DNA of 64,000 bases, taken from Paulownia fortunei (taxonomy: Eukaryota > Streptophyta > Magnoliopsida > Lamiales > Paulowniaceae). The position numbers were made by a program, and so were the translations under genes. The notes beneath the pieces are model-generated. The model had not been told where the DNA came from, searched no databases, and saw nothing but the letters and a program-made list of their open reading frames with translations. How positions within the stretch are numbered: the stretch's first letter is position 1; each line of letters begins with the position of its first letter. Positions 52,301 through 63,330 of this stretch are shown one piece after another. The stretch lies in contig CM033110.1 of the NCBI GenBank assembly GCA_019321725.1, positions 21,569,278 to 21,633,277 of the forward strand. Reading direction: 5' to 3'.

Positions 52301-53483
52301 TTGGGTTTGAACTAGGGTTTCCGTTGTTATTGTTCTGCCTCCGGAATTTGTTTTTCTTGAACTGACCCCTACCAACACTACAAAACTCTTCCAGCAACTC
52401 TTGGGCTGCCTTAGCGTACTTAGAATTACGCAGCATATTCACTGTTCCAAAGGAAGACCCTATCCCCACATGCAACTGGTGGTTGTGGCTGACTCCGCCT
52501 TGCAAGTGCAACGCGCCGCCGCCACCCAAATTCTTGAACTGATACTGTGAGGGAGTTGACCCTCCGCCTTGCCCGAAAAACAACATACCACCTTCTCCCA
52601 TCCTCAATTCCTCAGCCTTCGCAGCCTCCAAGTGTTGCAATGAAGAAGATAGCGACAATGAAAGCCCTTGCCCTTCCACAACTCCTGGAATTTCACTAGG
52701 GTTGTTTTCATTTCCGCTGTTTGGAACCCATGTGAATTGGCCAAAAGCCCCGCCTGATGCATTATGTAAGGCATGGAGAGTGGAAGAAGAAGAGTGGTTT
52801 GGAAGCAGCATGTGCAGAGTGGAGGAAGTAGATGGAGGAGGAGGATGGGAAGGAGATGGAGAAGGTGACCTTTGCTGCTGCGGGTTCATGAGAAAAAGCT
52901 GCATGGCTGCTGCTGAATCCGCATTAATGCTTGAAATCTGATGTTGCTGGTGATGATGATGAGGAGCAGTGTCATTGACTACAGTCTGATTCTTGGAATC
53001 CCCCAAATCACCACCTACCACCATCCCTTGGCGGTGTGAAAACCAATCCGCGGCTGAGGCCACTCCAGTGGACGGCACAGCCCTCGGATTCCGGTAACTC
53101 TGCAATATCTGGTTCTCAAGCAATTCGGTAGCGGTGGCAGCACCACCGGATGGAAAATTGAACATTTCTGACAACATACCAGCGGTTTCGTAAACCGGAA
53201 GCCCACTGGATTCTTCTTCTTCGATACCGACTAACGGCGGTGGTGGCTCGAAGCCTTGAACTCTCAGTTTGTCCCGTCGGATCTGCTGCGCTATGTGTTG
53301 TTGCTGCTGTTGCTGTTGCTGTTCTTGTTGTGATCTCTCGAATCCATTCGAGAAACTGAAAATACCAGGATGATAATCTTGGGACATAGAAATTGGCAAT
53401 TTTTGCTTGTCAAGGAATTGAAGAGAATTGTGACCTTTCGAGTGAGAGGTAACAGAAGGAAGTGCTGGTGTTGCTATTCCCAT
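48097..53483 (-). CDS. BLH2: BEL1-like homeodomain protein, BLH2/BLH4 (SAWTOOTH) type (one-base frameshift in exon 2)
   Basis: Four coding exons: 53483-52164, 51207-50826, 49832-49772 and 48645-48097, about 770 residues. The N-terminus ([30 protein letters not shown]) and [14 protein letters not shown] are typical of BLH2/BLH4. There is a Gln tract, an N-terminal ZIBEL-like motif (GLSLSLSS), the SKY domain ([16 protein letters not shown], from residue 350), the BEL domain (from about 420 into exon 2) and a TALE homeodomain (about 540-602; [28 protein letters not shown]). The C-terminal ZIBEL motif is VSLTLGLRH and the end is SVRDFGGC. These nuclear factors pair with KNOX proteins and shape leaf margins. 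Intron 1 uses a GC donor. One G is missing at about 50988: GVTK and GETPRLRI are in different frames, and exons 2+3 sum to 443 nt, not 444. Confidence 0.92.
49319..49388. repeat. (GA)n microsatellite in BLH2 intron 3
   Basis: About 35 uninterrupted GA units (CT on the coding strand) lie in the 1.1-kb intron before the last exon. GA/CT tracts can be bound by plant BASIC PENTACYSTEINE factors, which are known to target homeobox genes; that role here is inference. Confidence 0.95.
50209..50300. repeat. Hairpin with a perfect 38-bp palindrome in BLH2 intron 2
   Basis: Bases 50229-50266 are a perfect palindrome with no spacer, centred on GAATTC (50245-50250); each half reads GTCTCATTGACTGCAAGAA. 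Outer arms continue imperfectly: the complement of 50212-50228 (TGTACTAAATACTACT) pairs with TGTATTTTATACTACT at 50273-50288 after a seven-base bulge. The total foldback is about 80-90 bases. It lies inside the intron between homeobox exons 2 and 3 and would form a long hairpin in the pre-mRNA. Confidence 0.9.
52136..52155. repeat. (GA)n tract at the start of BLH2 intron 1
   Basis: About ten GA units lie 9 bases downstream, on the coding strand, of the GC donor of intron 1. On the transcript this is a CU-rich run beside an unusual donor. Confidence 0.9.
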
Positions 53484-53546
53484 ATCACAGTCTTTAACTT
53501 CATCATCATTTCTTTCTAAGCCCCCTCACAAAGCCCACCTTCTTCT

Positions 53547-53579
53547 TTACTCAGCTGCTCGGTTTTTCAATGGATCCAT
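53547..53579 (-). promoter_or_regulatory. Upstream ORF in the BLH2 leader
   Basis: A ten-codon frame (MDPLKNRAAE, then TAA) starts 96 bases ahead of the BLH2 start codon, in the favourable context CCATGG. If it is within the mature leader it could reduce translation of the main frame. Leader splicing (a possible donor GAG/GTATGT near 53829) has not been established. Confidence 0.45.
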
Positions 53580-53944
53580 GGAGAAAATCCAAGAAATGAA
53601 AAGCCCGTCATGGAATTTCGAGTTGTTCATCGAACAATTTAATCATACAGATGTATAAGAGAGAAGAGAAAAAAAAAACAGAAAATAAAAAAGAAGAATA
53701 AAAAGGGAACTGAGTAAAAGTGAAAGCATCAAACGAGTCTTTCTTATAGTGCTCTTTTTGAATTTGATTGTCGTTCACATATACAAAGATTTCAGCTTTA
53801 TTAATTCATGTATACATGTACATACCTCTTATAGTTGCAGGTTGTAAAAGGGTGCGAACCCTCAGACATCGTTTTCTTCTTCTGTGGGATTTGGGAAAAT
53901 TAAAAAAAAAAAAGATAAAAGAAACACACTCTTGAGTCTTGAAT

Positions 53945-54182
53945 TCTCTCTTTCTCTCTCTCTCTCTCTCTTTGTTGCTCTCTATCTCTGTCTGCTGTTT
54001 CTGAGGCTGTCGTTTCTCTCTCTATCTTTCTCTTTCTCTCCTTTTCTATCTCTTTGTTGCTCTTTGCAGTGAGAGTGCTGTTGTTCTCTGCAATCGCCTT
54101 CTCGAAAGAGAGAAGAACTAAAAACAAGTGTTTTTAATTTAAAAAGATGTCTTCTTGTATGAACATGAATATTTATGTCTGT

Positions 54183-54243
<61 letters not shown>

Positions 54244-54288
54244 AGGAAACGCACACCAAATTATGAGAAGGGAGAGAGAGAGAGAGAG
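53945..54288. repeat. CT/GA tracts in the BLH2 leader/promoter
   Basis: A broken CT tract at about 53945-53972, a pure (CT)28 run at 54185-54240 and a (GA)9 run at 54270-54288 lie 0.46-0.8 kb upstream of the BLH2 ATG, probably around the transcription start. On the coding strand the long run reads GA. Such tracts are typical of promoters of plant homeobox genes bound by GAGA-type factors. Confidence 0.85.
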
Positions 54289-56113
54289 GTCGCTATTTGT
54301 GCTACACCTCCTTTTTCACCTAGCTATATTTTATGCTTTTTTTAATTTCTTCTCCAACTTGACAAAGAAAGTTAAAAAGAGTTTCTTGATCCAGTTGAGG
54401 ACAACAAAGATAACAGACCTGAATTATTAATCAGGATTTTGAAATGACGAGATTGACCCTTCCTTCGCAAGGGTTGTGAAAAGAAGCTTTATACTTCTAC
54501 TATATAAATGGCGTGCAATTCCCATATTTGAGAAAATCTAAGGACAAGATATAAATTTTTGAATTTTGTTGTGGAAAAGGACACGAGAATGAAAATTATG
54601 GGACTAGATATTTTTTCCAACTATTGCTTGCAAAATTTTATTCCGAAGTCAGTTAAATCACATTTCAACTATTCATAAATCAAAGTAATTTGAATTTATC
54701 ATTTGATCAGCTTGCATATAAAATATGTAACCAATCAGAATTCTTGGATTTTTGGTATTTTACCCTCTTAACTTTTGTCCTTTTGCTCTTTAGACCTTTA
54801 AGAATTTAAAGTTTTCATGTTGCAAAAGGAAGAAAGTTTTCGAAGTAATGAGCATATTTATAGTAATTCTTAGGAGAATATAGAAGTTCTCTTTATAGTA
54901 TTTGAACCAAATTACCGGGTACAAAAATTATTTAAAAATATTTCATAATAGTGAGTGGCTACATCTGACTGCGAATCCTAAGTATTAAGTAATCCATTTT
55001 GCATGATAATATGCGCTTACTTAGTATTCCAAAAGGAATTGCATAAATGATAAAACTCATAAAAGTTAGGTGTAGACTACAAAAACATGAGAATAAAAAG
55101 ACCATATTAATGTCAAACCAATTTAACTAGGGAAATCAATATATATTTGGCACTCTACTATGAGATACGTTCTTGTAATTCAATCAACAAAGAAATTGTA
55201 TTTCTTTACATTAATATTTCAAAAGACTTGGTTGTTGATAACCATCGGATATTATTTTTTAGACGTCAATTAATTTTCTATGTGGCGACAATCGATACAA
55301 TATAATATAATACTACAATAAATTTTTTATTCAAATAACAATATATATATATATATATATATAAGCACTTGGGTGTTGTTTGTTGGTTTATTAGTCGACA
55401 AGAGGTCGCACTTAAGAATTCAAACCGTAGAATGGGGCATTGCTTTCTATGTTTGCAGCCATCATTGTAACAAGTAGACACAATTTAATCGTATACCACT
55501 AATCAGAGCACAAGATTTTTATATAACATATTGCTGGTGAAGCAGCTGAGCTGGATTGTGGTTCTTGGTTCCCCACCTAGTTATATATATAAAGAATAAA
55601 AAGAAAAATCAAATTAAACTATAATAATAATTAACATAATAATTTGAAATGGTGCTACTATACACACCATCAATTGCTCTTTTGCAAGTTCAACAATTTG
55701 ATTTACAACTTATTGATTATTGATCAATGTTTTAGTTGCAAATTTCAAATGGCAAAACTATCATGTTTTAATGTGCTCTATGTGGTAATCAATCAACTAA
55801 ATAGGTCATTAGCCCCTAATTATTGTTGTAAACTTTAAGCAATATAAAAAACAATGACTTGAGGATAAAGTCAATCTTTCATTAATATATTAAGAAGCCC
55901 ATTTATAAGGTTTGTTCATGTGACCTTATTGCCCTTGCTCTTATAAACATGACAGCAACATAATCAGATATGGTCCATACGTTAAGGATGTTATTTTCCT
56001 GACCTTCATTTTATAGTATCGTCTTAGTTTGATGATGTCTCTGACTAATTTTCTCGTACTTTAAATAATTCTTGTCTTTATAAAATTACATTAGTGTTCA
56101 GAAATTTTTTAGC

Positions 56114-56155
<42 letters not shown>

Positions 56156-58142
56156 ACTAGTTATTAAAAATAATAAAAGACCATTTCCTTTAATATTAAT
56201 AATAATGTGAGGTGTTAGAGTGAAGGGACATTTAATGTTATTAAATTTCTGCAAAATGTGAAGAAAAAAAAAAAGAGGCTAAAATGTAGATTGAAAAATA
56301 AACGCCCGCTGATATTGAAATCAGTAATTAGATACTGGCACGTGGGAGAAGTTGGGATTGGGGCTATGGAGTTCAGTTCGCATGGGGTGCGCGGCCTGAA
56401 AGAAACATGTAACTGATTTACCGTTTAGCCATGCCAAATTCATACTTTCAATTACACCTTTCTCAAAGTCGTCATTTCGGGCAGGCTCTTTTTTCGCTTC
56501 ACCTTGCAATTTCCAAGTTTTTGCGACTATAAAATTTATAGTATTTAATAATTCAATATAAAAAATTTTCGTTAACAACAAAATAAATATTTTGTTAAAA
56601 AATTAACCATGTACAAAAGCATAATTACATTAAAAAAAACAGATATCGATAAGTGTTAATGAATGGGCTTCCTTTTTTTTCTTTTTTTTCGAATCAATTT
56701 TTCTTTTTCTTTTTGCTTTTTCTTTGAAATTATTTTATAATATAACAGTTATATATATATATATGGCCGTCTCTAAATCTAGGAAAAATATGCTTTTAAA
56801 TAAAAAAATAGAATACGTTCTTGTAAAAAATTATTTAAATTTTTAGACAGACTTGAATAAATTGAGCATTAATTGGAAGGCCTATTATCGAAGTCTGTTT
56901 GAAAAGGAAGTCTCTCATAAAAAATCTGCAGAATATAAATCCGATAACATGTTACCACATCGAGACCGAAAATGACAACGAAAAACCATTTTTGTCTTAT
57001 TGCAGAAAGAATTATATATATATATATATATATTATTTGGGCTTTTCACGTTTCAGTGAGGAAAAAAAAATGTCATAATATTGCACAACTACCAATTTGA
57101 GTCATCTTGGAGTCAGCTCATATTTTGGCCCTACTTTGACATAAAGATGGCACATGATTCCTTTTCTATTATTTCTTTGAGCAAAAGAATGGTAGAAATA
57201 TAGCAATAAATATGGCACATCCACCACAAAATTTTAAAATGGTGAAACTCAAAAAAAAAAAAAAATGAGAGATGAAATTTTTAGCTAATACTTGGTTCTC
57301 CTTTTTTTTTTTTTTTTTTGGCATTTGTAGATAGTGATAGTTTCTCGAGGTTTGTCTATATTATCAACATGGACAATTAGAGTGAAAATTTGAAGAAACA
57401 ATAAATATATATACCATTTATTTTCATTGACTTTGGGACTTTCTACATGTTAATTAATGTGGTAATTTGATAAGCCTCTCTATTAAAATTCAAGTTACTA
57501 TAAATTCAACTAATAAATTATCTAAAGTTTTTGTAAGGGTAAAAAGCAAGCAAGGGATGCAACCAATTGTGCTCCATCTGTCTAATTCAAATACTCATTT
57601 AAGCTAAGCTCAACCATGATATACCACATTAGCTAAGCTCAAGCTAATGAGACTTGATTCTAGCTTCGAACTTCTTCGTATTAAAAAATAAACTTGCTCA
57701 TAATATATCACATTACACGTCTTATGATTATTTCTTTAATTTATTTTAATTTCTCATTTTCATCAAAAGATAATTTTATATTGTGTAATATTTATTTTCC
57801 CAATTATTAAATTTGAGAGTTCCAAATTCGAACAAAACAGCACGCAAATGCAGTCGGTAATTTGTTTGAAACTCAATTTTTATGCTTTAAACTTTAGTCG
57901 AGCATAATCCAATTATAATTTTATATAAAATTTACCTCAAACTCAAAAAATTAATTTTGGATTCAATTAAAATCATTTATATTAACAGCATTAGAAAGTA
58001 TATTAGTTGAGGTAGTAGGGTGAATACTGAATATATAGCAAGAAGGGTGGTGAAAGGGAGAAGAAACTTTCCAACTGCAAAGCAGATTGATGGATGACAG
58101 GCCAACCCTTTTCCATCTGTCGATATATTTTTGGGTGATTCT

Positions 58143-58308
58143 CACGTGAATCTCACCCCTTTGCTCTCACACGCCTCAAACTGGACCACTTCTCATCATA
58201 TATTCATTTTGCAAACATTATTATTATTATTATTATTATTATTCAACCCCCCAAATATCTCTTTATTCTTATCCCTCCCCTCACGTGCTTAAGTCGGCTG
58301 CACACGTG
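58143..58308. promoter_or_regulatory. Cluster of three G-boxes
   Basis: CACGTG occurs at 58143-58148, 58282-58287 and 58303-58308, three times in 166 bases of AT-rich DNA. G-boxes bind bZIP and bHLH factors. No start site or gene is evident next to it; it lies about 4.7 kb upstream of the BLH2 ATG. Confidence 0.45.
58219..58245. repeat. (TTA)n microsatellite
   Basis: About nine ATT/TTA trinucleotides lie between the first and second G-box of the cluster. Confidence 0.9.
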
Positions 58309-59035
58309 CCCTCTCTTTTATTATTAATATCACACGCATTTCATTGCTTTTTGCAATGCTTTGTTGTTGGTATAACTGTTCTCTTGAAACTTTATTTGAT
58401 TACCAAAAATTACGTAGAGTCAAATTAAATTACTTTTTTTTGTTAAAAAAAATAAAATTAATATGATAGGGCAATATCAATCTTTTTTTTTATGCACTGT
58501 AATTTTTTATTGATAATTAATTCAGATATAATGCCGATCATGGTAAGACCATAACGAAAGACTTGGTTATGGAATTATCAATTTCTTAATCTAATAGTAC
58601 TATAAATGAGAAGGCGAGAAAATATAGTTATTTGGCTAAGGAATATTAGAACAATAACTAATTTTTTTCTTATTCCCCTACCTATCTTACTAATCATAAT
58701 CAAATGACCACGAAAATATTAAAGTTTCTATTTTGATTATTTTAATATTGAAATACAATGTTCCTTTCCATTTATATATAGCTTGTCTAATTTTTTGCCA
58801 AAAAAAAAATGATACTACTAAAATAGTAAGCAGCAGAGTGCAACAACAGTGAAAGAGAAAGAAATGGTAAACAAGGTACATAAGAGAGTGTGTTCGTACG
58901 AGGAAGCGTCAACGCCAATTTCTATTCTAACTGTCTCTTTTGCCCAATGGAGAATGGAAAAGGAAATGATGGAATGCTAAAGCAAAAGCTAAAGGCCAGT
59001 AGACATATTGGAGTCCCCTTCAAAGGAAAAAACAC

Positions 59036-59076
59036 TACCCCACCCCCACCCCACCCCACCCCACCCCACCCCACCA
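59036..59076. repeat. (CCCCA)n minisatellite
   Basis: About seven to eight CCCCA units lie on the plus strand. The complementary strand has regularly spaced G4 runs and could form a quadruplex. It is not a plant telomere repeat (CCCTAAA). Confidence 0.85.
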
Positions 59077-59458
59077 CCGTACCGTATGTATGTATAAACA
59101 TACATTCATAACAAGTATACTACTTACATGGATGGATAGATGTATGTACTAGATGACAATTCAATTGAAATTGGATGGTTCTTTACTTTTGTTTCTCCTT
59201 TTCACATCAAAGAAAATTATTCCCTTTCTTTTTCTTCCGGATGCTTCTCCTTTTCTTCTAGCTTTTGATAACACGTAATTCACATAACCAGCTTTGTTAT
59301 TCCGTGACCACAATCCCACTATTTTGGACATTAATGTCATGACCATAATATTTTCCATGTTTTCACATTATGTCAAATTCTTTCAATTTGTATGTGCAAT
59401 TAACTAATTTGAGACTTTGACAAGAACCCGTACCGTCAAGTTGAACATTCACATTTAA

Positions 59459-59686
59459 GGCGAATTACAAAAACTACGCTTCATATTTATGTTGTTTACA
59501 AAAAATTCGTCTAAGTTTATAAATTACAAATATCTTTTTGATATTTTTTTTTATTTTATAAATTACACCTATTGAAAGAATATTTGTAAAACAAAGATAA
59601 ATGTGGAGGGATATTTGTAATTTTAAAAAATAATTGAATTTTTGTAATTAGACTAAACTTGAAAAATAATTTTTTTCTAATTTACC
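59459..59686. mobile_element. Foldback/MITE-like element
   Basis: Left arm 59459-59534 and right arm 59611-59686 are imperfect inverted repeats: the left contains GTCTAAGTTTATAAATTAC and AAATTACAAATATC, the right contains GATATTTGTAATTT and GTAATTAGACTAAACTTG. The whole is about 230 bp, AT-rich and non-coding, which suits a short non-autonomous DNA element. Confidence 0.5.
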
Positions 59687-60329
59687 CTATATTAACTCCA
59701 AACAAATGTTAAGCAAGTTGGGAAAGATACCAATTGTTGGTCCAAGAATAATTTTAAAATTCATAAATTTTTGGGGCAAGAAAAGTATTCATTGAGTCCA
59801 TAATAAATTAAAGGAAATTAATTTGTTAGATTTATCATGGGTGGTGGTTAGAATTTTTCAGCTCCATTGTTGAAGACACAGTGGTTTATATTCCAAGGGG
59901 GTGATGAGATCCGTGTCATGTCACTACCAGGAATGTTTTGTCCACACATTGAATCTTAGTGTAATCGATACACAAAAAAGAATCCAAAAACTTTCAAAGT
60001 AAATAAAGGCATTAATTATTGTGTGGGGGAAAGGTCTCACTCAAATGTTATCTGGGGAAGTCTAGCTACACCATTTTTATAATTGAGAAATGCTAATCAT
60101 GCTGTCATGATTACCCAATAGTGCATTAGATTTTTCCTTATTATCATAGATAAATAATTATATAGATGGCCATCCACGAAACCCTTATTCCTGTTTAAAG
60201 AATGAACCCGAGTAATATGTTCAGTTTAGAATTTTCAAATAAGGGCAATTCAAAGTCCAGATTTTGGTGATGCACATGTACAAAAATGTAATTTTGGAGT
60301 TTCGCCCTATAATTTGGTTAAATAATTGA

Positions 60330-60775
60330 GTAAATCAGTGTTTTCGTAACAGAACTGACTAATTTAACCAAAAATAGGTAGTTGATCCAATCCGATTAGC
60401 TATCAAAAATAAAAAATGAGGTTGAATCAGTCAAAAATCAGTCAGAACCAGTATAATTATTTTTTATTTTTTTTTTGTATTTTTTGTTTTATGTTTTTGT
60501 TTTTTTTAGAAAGTTTAAACTTTAAACTTTATTTTTGATTATATGTATGTGATTATTTAAATTTCGTACTTTATTAGATGCATTTTTTAGTTAATTATTT
60601 ATTTTTTTAATATTTAAAATTAATATATCAAAATTAATCTATTATATTATAATTTTACATAATATAATGAAAAAATATAGATAATTTTTATTAAATCAGT
60701 TGGACCGTTGGTTGAACCGATCCAACCAATTGAACCGTTGACCAATAATAAGACCGATTTGATCATCAGTTTGTT
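60330..60775. mobile_element. Possible degenerate foldback element
   Basis: The right side carries repeated GGTTGAACCGATCCAACC-like words, and the left side carries a related GTTGATCCAATCCGATT and GAGGTTGAATCAGTC in inverted sense. The pattern resembles short non-autonomous elements common in dicots, but the arms are too diverged to delimit ends with confidence. Confidence 0.3.
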
Positions 60776-63049
60776 TATAAAAATATTGGAATAAACTATG
60801 AGTTAATCTATGATTTCAAACGATTTTTTGTCCGAACAATAAATATAAGATGAGGCCCAAACATTTTATAAATACGAGATTTTAGTTCAAATTTCATTAG
60901 AAATATGGGTATTAGTCTCGTTCCATATCAATATGAGCATCATCATCTCATTATAAGTTGCAATTGAAGTAATTATTAATATAATGGTGTTATGATGTAA
61001 TTAATCATCCATTAAAAAAAAAAAAAAAAATTCAGGGTACTTTACAAAGGTGATCCACTCTTCAATATAAAAGTTTATGTTGATGAGATATAATTAATTT
61101 AAATGACAAGGTTGGTAATATTTGTCCTCATCCCCCTCTCCCTCAAATACCTTGTAAGTATGTATATTGATTGAAATACGAATTACGTATATAATTCAGT
61201 TAAACAATGACCTTTCAATGCTTAAATAATAATTATAGATTCTTAAAATGTGATCAAAGAAAACGGAGTAGCTATATGTAAAATCAAATGGCCAATAATA
61301 TCATGATTGCTTGTTTGTATATGAAATTAAGTACAAAAACAATTTAATAAAAAAAGGTACCTTTCACCTAATGATGTAAAACATTAACCAACAAATTTCC
61401 AACAATTCAAGTGGGATCCCAAGATATTATGGATGATATTTAAGCAACTGAGAACCTTACATTTTACTTAGTATTTAAGCCTGTGACTCCCACCCCACCA
61501 AACATTGGATTGACGTTTCTTTATTATCTCAGTTTCCTCTTTCATTGGTCCAAAAAGTTGAAAATCTATGAGAAGAAAAAATTAATAGAGTGATGTCAAA
61601 ATGTTGCCGATTTCAAAGGTGCCATTCATGTTACACACGAGTCATTAGAAAAAAAAAATTGGAAAAAATAAATTATTTATTTTGTTGAAAGAAACAAAAG
61701 GGCTACTTGCATTTGTTAAATAGAGTGATTGAATATCAATCAAATATGGGGCCAGATACTTATATACTTATTGCCTTTGGTAGATCCAAAAGTTTTCTCA
61801 GATTATAATACACGATTTTAGACCAAGTAAAACAATTACTACTTTTAACTTGTATTTAATTCTTGTGGGCCCATATCTTGGAAAAATTCAGTCCAATTTT
61901 AAATGATATGGTTAAGGAAAAGGTTCATTCTGTTCAATATTAGACTTTTGAACTTTTAAATCTACCCCTCAGCATTTCATTCATGTTTTTAGGTCATTTG
62001 CCCTAAATATATAGGATTAGTGTAAGTAGCTGTTGTTCAATGTTTGGGAGTACTAATTTTACTTTACATGGCAACTGTGAAAATACTATAAATAACATAG
62101 GAAAATTAGGACTTCAAGTCAAGTCAAACAAAGAAAGACTTAAAATGTCTCATTTTCCACCCCTCATTAAGTGAAGAATTTTTTTTTCCCCAAGACAGCA
62201 ACTAGAGTGATGACAAGTGGGTTTTGGCACTTTATTCTCAAGATTTCTAAGTAAACCCTAACAAATTTTTGGCAATTTTCACAGACTTGACAGGCCCCCA
62301 GGAAAATGGGTTCACTGACCCTTCATTTCAAGAATTTTCAAATAATTTTCCATATCTCAGTAGTTGTGTGGTAATTAAAACTGCCCACAATACAAATAAT
62401 CCAACAAGCAGCCACCACACCATGCCCAAAAATTTTAATTGGTAGATTGTTCTTCTAGGAACCAAACAGTAATGTCCTTCTCATTTGGGTCACTTTCCAC
62501 TCTGATGGTTACATTAAGTAAAGGACCAACATTCTCATGGTATATGGCTCCACAGTTTTTCAAGATTTTCATTTTATTAACCAAAGACTTTTTATGTGTT
62601 TTTTTTATTTTTCCTTTTTTGCTTTATTTTGTGGATTATTAGACTTTTGCATCATTATAAAGTACTTGTTTACGTGCAATTGTACACTATGTGTTTTATA
62701 GTCATTTTAGTTATTACTAACGAATCATAAATTAAGACTAATCTCGTTCTCATGAAATCTACTTTGTGTCATGTAAAACCAAAAAATAAAAAAAATTGCA
62801 ACTTGTGGATACCTGATTTTTCATGAAATTGACTGTTGAGATAAAAAAAAAAAACTATATTTAGTGAATAAAATGAAAGAAAGGTTAAAAAAAAACAGAG
62901 GGGCATGCAGGAGAGAGAGAAAAGCATCAAAGGAAATATGGGCTTTGGACAACTTTAGGGAATGGCCCATGAAGACAAGGACATGAAACAATTGAAAGGC
63001 AAGCACTTGTGGAACAAAGAGTGGGAGTGTTGCTGATATGATCCCAAAG

Positions 63050-63330
63050 GTGGTCCTCCACCGGCAGGGGTGGCGCGGCCGGCAGGGGTGGCCGTGGCCA
63101 CGTGGGAGCGGTGGTCCAGGTGGGCAACGGCTCTCATAGCCCGACACGTGTTGGAAAAAAAAAAAAAAAAGATAGGTGACAGACTGTTTAGAGGCAAGGG
63201 CAAATGCCTTGGGAGATAGGGATGATAAGATAATCTTAACAATCAGATCATGGGTTGATAGGTCAATAGGTTTAGTGCAGTAAAAGTGGGTAGAGGTTCC
63301 TGGGCCTTGGCCCGGGGGGCACCTCTTTTG
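63050..63330. other. GC-rich patch with short tandem duplication and hairpin
   Basis: An 18-19 base unit (CCGGCAGGGGTGGC plus CGG or CGTGG) is repeated in tandem at 63061-63097. It is followed by CACGTG-containing sequence and, at 63293-63325, by an imperfect hairpin with GAGGT/ACCTC and GGGCC/GGCCC stems. It is strikingly GC-rich against its surroundings. No family is recognised. Confidence 0.45.
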
